A stretch of DNA of 22,648 bases. Origin: a virus. The position numbers and the translations under genes were made by a program. A model generated the notes under the pieces. It had not been told where the DNA came from, ran no database searches, and worked only from the letters and a program-made list of their open reading frames with translations. Positions 19,700-22,648 of the stretch are shown here, piece after piece (position 1 is the first letter of the stretch; each line of letters begins with the position of its first letter). The DNA lies in the IMG/VR virus record IMGVR_UViG_3300046462_000676, positions 1 through 22,648 of that record, one strand, 5' to 3'.

Positions 19700-19915
19700 A
19701 TGATTCTCGCCCAAACCTTCAAAACCGCCCGTGGCGCCGCCGAACAGGCGGCCCACCGCCAGGGCTGCGCCGACGACGCTTTCAAGCGCGGCGACGCCGC
19801 CTATCGCTACACTTTCCGCATCGTGCGCTTCAATCACGATCGGCGCGACGAAGGCCTGGCGATCACCCAAAACGCCGCCTATACCTGGCGCATCGAAAAG
19901 ACGAGGGTCAAATAA
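19700..19915 (+). CDS. 71-residue basic protein of unknown function
   Basis: AAAGGA lies 8 bases before ATG 19700, which decides the start although the frame is open further left. MILAQTFKTARGAAEQAAHR, then QGCADDAFKRGDAAYRYTFR, then LAITQNAAYTWRIEKTRVK: a helix followed by beta strands, strongly basic. The stop TAA overlaps the next start (TAATG), so translation of the HTH gene is probably coupled to it. Function unknown. Confidence 0.62.
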   Translation: MILAQTFKTARGAAEQAAHRQGCADDAFKRGDAAYRYTFRIVRFNHDRRDEGLAITQNAAYTWRIEKTRVK

Positions 19916-20118
19916 TGGACGCTGTCGAATATTGCATGGCCTTGCGCCATCTGAAATTGACAGGGCCGCAATGCGCCGCCCTGTTCGGCTATTCTCGCCA
20001 GACGCATTATCAGCACTGGCGCGAAATTGGCCCACCCTTGCCTGTCGCGATGTTCCTGCGCCTGATGATCCGCACCGGCATGTCACAAAAACAAGCCCTA
20101 ACGTATACGAAAACGTGA
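19915..20118 (+). CDS. HTH-like DNA-binding protein
   Basis: A 67-residue protein. Residues 12-40 read HLKLTGPQCAALFGYSRQTH, then YQHWREIGPPLPV, close to the Cro/C1-type plan 'L-x-L-S-x-x-x-x-A-x-x-L-G-V-S-x-x-T-x-x-x-W-x-x-G-x-x-x-P'. A C-terminal helix (AMFLRLMIRTGMSQ) follows. It could bind DNA as a dimer, and the palindromic sites O1-O4 in the same operon are obvious candidate targets, which would make it an autoregulator. It is the last gene of the operon, before the terminator. The HTH call is fairly secure; the target is inference. Confidence 0.62.
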   Translation: MDAVEYCMALRHLKLTGPQCAALFGYSRQTHYQHWREIGPPLPVAMFLRLMIRTGMSQKQALTYTKT

Positions 20119-20142
20119 CCTTTAACGAAAGTAAACTAGATT

Positions 20143-20169
20143 GACGCCTCCGGGCGTCTTTCTTCGTTT
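20143..20169 (+). terminator. Intrinsic terminator of the plus-strand operon
   Basis: GACGCC and GGCGTC with a 4-base loop (20143-20158) are followed by TTTCTTCGTTT. It lies 25 bases after the last stop and is a textbook terminator for rightward transcription. Confidence 0.75.
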
Positions 20170-20257
20170 AGGGGTTTGCTTAGGGGTTCTTTTAGATGTT
20201 TCGAAAAATCAAACCCCTGCCCTTAAAACCATGATTCTAAAGGCCTTTCTCGATTTT

Positions 20258-20378
20258 AGGGGTTTTAGGGGTTTTACGAGCTACCTTTATATAGAAAAAT
20301 CATCTATATATGTCTCATATTAAGACATAAGATATAAAAATTATTCCTTAAATATAAAATAAAACCCCTAAAACCCCT
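20258..20378. repeat. 18-bp perfect inverted arms around an A+T-rich core
   Basis: AGGGGTTTTAGGGGTTTT (20258-20275) is exactly complementary to 20361-20378. The 85-base space between them is almost only A and T, with TATA-rich stretches, and could melt easily. The two arms could cruciform or bind the same protein in mirror orientation. Confidence 0.75.
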
Positions 20379-20409
20379 GTATTACGTCCTAAACCATTGA
20401 TTTAACAGG

Positions 20410-20446
20410 AAAAATGACTAGGGGTTTGCTCGAACGCAAACCCCTA
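20410..20446 (-). terminator. Terminator after the primase-like gene
   Basis: On the minus strand an 11-bp perfect stem (arms 20436-20446 and 20419-20429, six-base loop) made of two octamers is followed by GTCA and TTTTT (20414-20410). It lies 34 bases after the stop of the primase-like gene. Confidence 0.6.
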
Positions 20447-20475
20447 TAAAACCCCCAAAATTTTCCCCAAACCCC
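20441..20475 (-). other. G-quadruplex-capable stretch
   Basis: On the minus strand four G runs of 4, 4, 5 and 4 are separated by loops of 3, 8 and 7 bases, just beyond the stop codon of the primase-like gene. The transcript of that gene and the coding-strand DNA could both fold into a quadruplex. It overlaps three of the octamers and competes with the terminator hairpin. Confidence 0.55.
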
Positions 20476-20479
20476 TAAC

Positions 20480-22648
20480 CTATTCGAACCGCCAGACTGT
20501 CTTCTCCCCCTTGTATGCTGTGCGCTTGGCCGCCTGGCGCAGGAAAATTTCCTTGCCCGCGTCATACACTGGCCGATCGCGATGCTTGAGCAGGAACCGG
20601 CCCAGCCGTTTCGCAAACCGGCTCGCCCCAATGCGGCGCAATTCAAATTCATCTATGAGGTGATCGAGCGCCGCCTGAGCCGGGCTAGGCGCGCCCACGC
20701 TCCCGAACGTGCTCCCCGACGCCTGAACTTTCTCCACAATTTCCGCAACCGTGAACCCGACAGCGCCGCCGTCCATCGCCGCCCTGACCGCCAGCAGCGT
20801 GTCGCTCCATTGCTCGTGATCGGCGTCCATCGCCTCAAGCACCGCCCTGGATGCATCGGGATCCTCCCCCGTGACCGCCTTGCAAGCTTCCCTGACCACC
20901 CGCGACCATGCCTCATAATTTTGCGTCGCCGGCAATGACGCCGGCCTGGTGCGCCAGTTATGGTCTAAAACCGTCAGCGCGGCCCCCAGGATGCGCCCGT
21001 GCGCCGCCGGGTCCGCATACATGGCGTCAAGGTCCAGCCGGCACAGGTCCGCCTCCCAGCCCACCCTGTCCGCCGCCTTGCGCGGGTCCAGGTTCGTGCG
21101 CAGCACCCGGCGCACCATGTCCTTGCTCACTTCGACCGCGCAGCCGGTGACCGCAAGCGTGGTCGCATCTGTCCTGACTGTCTTGTGATCGTCGTTTTTG
21201 CCGAACCGCCGGATTTTTAGCTCTGGCGTCGTCGCCGTGAGATAGGTCCGCATCGTCGGAAAGTTCGGCATCTTTCCATGTGGCACATCATCGAGCAAAA
21301 GCATTCCGCTCGCCTCCGTCATCAGCGCCGTTTCAAAGCGTTTGCTTAATTCTTCTTCGCCCTTGTCGACGCCGCACGGGATAAGGTTCATCGGCTGGCC
21401 GCTGAACAGCCCCAGCTTGCCGGCCAGGAAAGTTTTGCCCGCGCCATATTCCGGCGCGTCGATCACGTAAGCCGGCCCGACGCCAAAGGCCCCGCGCGCG
21501 ATTAGCGAGAAAAACAGCGCCAGGCCCACCGCCTCGCTCACGTCGTCAGCAAACGGAAACAAGGCCAGGAAGTCCAACAAAATGCTTTTGGCGTCGCCAA
21601 TATGCATCAGCTTGACATGGCCGCGCATCGCCCCCTGGACCGTAAAAACGATTTCACCCGCCGCCGTCTCCAGCGGCCCGTCATCCATCAGCAAGCGCCC
21701 GTCCCTGCCGAAAGATGGGGCTGTAGACACAGACCTGAGCCAGGGCGTCCCGATCGTGCCTGCGCACCCCCGGAAGCTTGTCACCACCGCCTTAATCACC
21801 GCGCCCTTGGGCAGGGGCTGTCTAATCCAGGCGTCGCGATCGTCGACCCAGGCGTCGCGCCCGTGATTATGCGCGGCGCGCCTGGCCCAAACCGCCGTCT
21901 TTGCGCCCTCGACCTTTAACCCGCCGGCGCCGCTCCACGATATGTCCTCGCCGTTCGGGTCGCGCTTGAGCACGATATGCGACGGCCCGCCCTCGTCCGG
22001 GATTGTGACCCGCTCCCAGGTCGTGACCGCGTCCCCGATCATTGCCCGCACTTCGTCGTCGGTCGGGATCGATACCCGCACCTGGGGCGGCGTCGGATCC
22101 TTCAACGTGCCTTTGGGCGCCGCCACGCCATGCGCGCCGGCCATTGGCAGCACCCGCACCACGTCGCCGGCCATGTTGCGGTAGAGCGACCCGCGCCAGG
22201 ACAGGGTCGCCGCCTCCGCGATCAGCGCCGCATATGACGTGTCTGTGCCATGGCGCAGCACATGCCTGCGCTCGATCGTCCGGTGCAGCGTGGCGAGGGC
22301 GATCCTGTAGCCGTCATGGCCGATCGGCGTGACGTTTGGCGCAGGCCCCGGCGGCCCGCCTCCCAGGCCCGCCTTGGCCGCCTCGGCGTTCCAGTCAATG
22401 GCCGGCTCCGCGAATTGCTGCCCGTCCGACTTGGCCACGCCGTTGTCGAATTGCCGCAAGTCTTTCTGATTGTCGGCGCCCAGGGCGTTGCTCACCTCGG
22501 CCCGCACATCGTCAAGCTCGATGCCGCCATCGCGCAGCGCAAAGCCGGCCCAGCAGCCAATTTCGAAAGCTTTGGTCCCGCGCCCCGTCCCGACGCCCAT
22601 GGCTGCGAGAGCAGCGATTTCGCGATTTAGGTAAGCCTCGACCGCATC
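20480..22648 (-). CDS. Primase/helicase-like ATPase, N-terminus cut by the window edge
   Basis: An open frame of 722 residues that continues past the right edge; the ATG at 22600 is internal, since the in-frame codons before it are open (DAVEAYLNREIAALAA). The first visible 90 residues (AYLNREIAALAA ... GTKAFEIGCWAGF) match the helical linker seen after the primase-polymerase part of phage primase/helicases. Later comes Walker A APEYGAGKT (398-406), Walker B LLLDDVP (450-456) and an arginine-bearing MVRRVLRTNLDPR (511-523), as in replicative DNA helicases of phages and plasmids. It would unwind, and perhaps prime, phage DNA. A protein with this shape often has a Prim-Pol domain in front, outside this window. 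The stop lies beside the octamer array. Confidence 0.78.
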   Translation of the reverse strand, partial: DAVEAYLNREIAALAAMGVGTGRGTKAFEIGCWAGFALRDGGIELDDVRAEVSNALGADNQKDLRQFDNGVAKSDGQQFAEPAIDWNAEAAKAGLGGGPPGPAPNVTPIGHDGYRIALATLHRTIERRHVLRHGTDTSYAALIAEAATLSWRGSLYRNMAGDVVRVLPMAGAHGVAAPKGTLKDPTPPQVRVSIPTDDEVRAMIGDAVTTWERVTIPDEGGPSHIVLKRDPNGEDISWSGAGGLKVEGAKTAVWARRAAHNHGRDAWVDDRDAWIRQPLPKGAVIKAVVTSFRGCAGTIGTPWLRSVSTAPSFGRDGRLLMDDGPLETAAGEIVFTVQGAMRGHVKLMHIGDAKSILLDFLALFPFADDVSEAVGLALFFSLIARGAFGVGPAYVIDAPEYGAGKTFLAGKLGLFSGQPMNLIPCGVDKGEEELSKRFETALMTEASGMLLLDDVPHGKMPNFPTMRTYLTATTPELKIRRFGKNDDHKTVRTDATTLAVTGCAVEVSKDMVRRVLRTNLDPRKAADRVGWEADLCRLDLDAMYADPAAHGRILGAALTVLDHNWRTRPASLPATQNYEAWSRVVREACKAVTGEDPDASRAVLEAMDADHEQWSDTLLAVRAAMDGGAVGFTVAEIVEKVQASGSTFGSVGAPSPAQAALDHLIDEFELRRIGASRFAKRLGRFLLKHRDRPVYDAGKEIFLRQAAKRTAYKGEKTVWRFE

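Larger units (their letters stand above)
20167..20476. repeat. AGGGGTTT-type octamer array; candidate replication origin or iteron region
   Basis: The 361-base gap between the operon and the primase-like gene holds no gene. It contains eleven copies of AGGGGTTT or its complement at 20170, 20182, 20211, 20258, 20267, 20362, 20371, 20420, 20438, 20449 and 20469. Nine are exact and two have one change. The core is very A+T-rich (20276-20360). The array abuts a replication-type ATPase gene. This plan (repeated binding sites plus an easily melted core) is that of an iteron origin, but a simple regulatory region is also possible. Confidence 0.55.

Noticed and set aside
20167-20476. Telomere of a linear molecule, suggested by GGGGTTTT-like repeats
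   Set aside because: Repeats are scattered in both orientations within the sequence and genes continue on both sides, so it is not an end.

Overview
This is a stretch of tailed bacteriophage (Caudoviricetes) genome, or of a prophage, rich in G+C. A host in the Alphaproteobacteria, probably Hyphomicrobiales (Rhizobiales), is suggested by codon use and by a small exported protein with a Cys/Arg-rich tail of a kind I associate with that group; this is inference. There is no integrase, tRNA, IS element or CRISPR in the window, so lytic versus temperate cannot be decided. The combination of an Sf6-like small terminase, a long P22/N4-like portal and a Phage_gp49/66-family protein recalls podoviruses, but no tail gene that would prove this is visible.

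Positions 17119 down to 1 (minus strand) form the head and packaging block. In order of transcription it holds TerS, three tiny genes, TerL, a chain of eight small accessory genes (one a Tad2-like anti-Thoeris protein), the portal, a possible virion enzyme (DUF7178-like), a small membrane protein that could be a holin, a Gly/Pro/Lys-rich protein, a signal-peptide protein, a decapeptide-repeat protein, a GroES-like cochaperonin, a scaffold-like coiled-coil protein, a conserved head-region protein, two tandem terminators, a decoration-like protein, the major capsid protein and three further structural-looking genes, the last cut by the left edge. Ten successive gene junctions from terS towards the portal are ATGA or GTGA overlaps. 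Promoter-like sites lie before terS and before the portal gene.

Positions 17235 to 20118 hold a small plus-strand gene of unknown function that ends in a strong RNA hairpin, a convergent structured intergenic stretch, a short minus-strand gene, and a plus-strand operon (Cys-rich protein, two unknown small proteins, an HTH-like protein) that ends in an intrinsic terminator. The operon and its divergent neighbour share a promoter region with near-palindromic sites of the form TTGTCAAC-N3-GTTGACAA. Two more such sites occur before the second gene of the operon. The spacings between sites are whole helical turns (42 and 21 bp).

Positions 20119 to 20479 have no gene. They contain a very A+T-rich core flanked by 18-bp perfect inverted arms, eleven copies of an AGGGGTTT-type octamer, a terminator hairpin and a G-quadruplex-capable stretch. 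The region lies next to the end of a large minus-strand primase/helicase-like ATPase gene cut by the right edge, which makes it a candidate replication origin or iteron control region.
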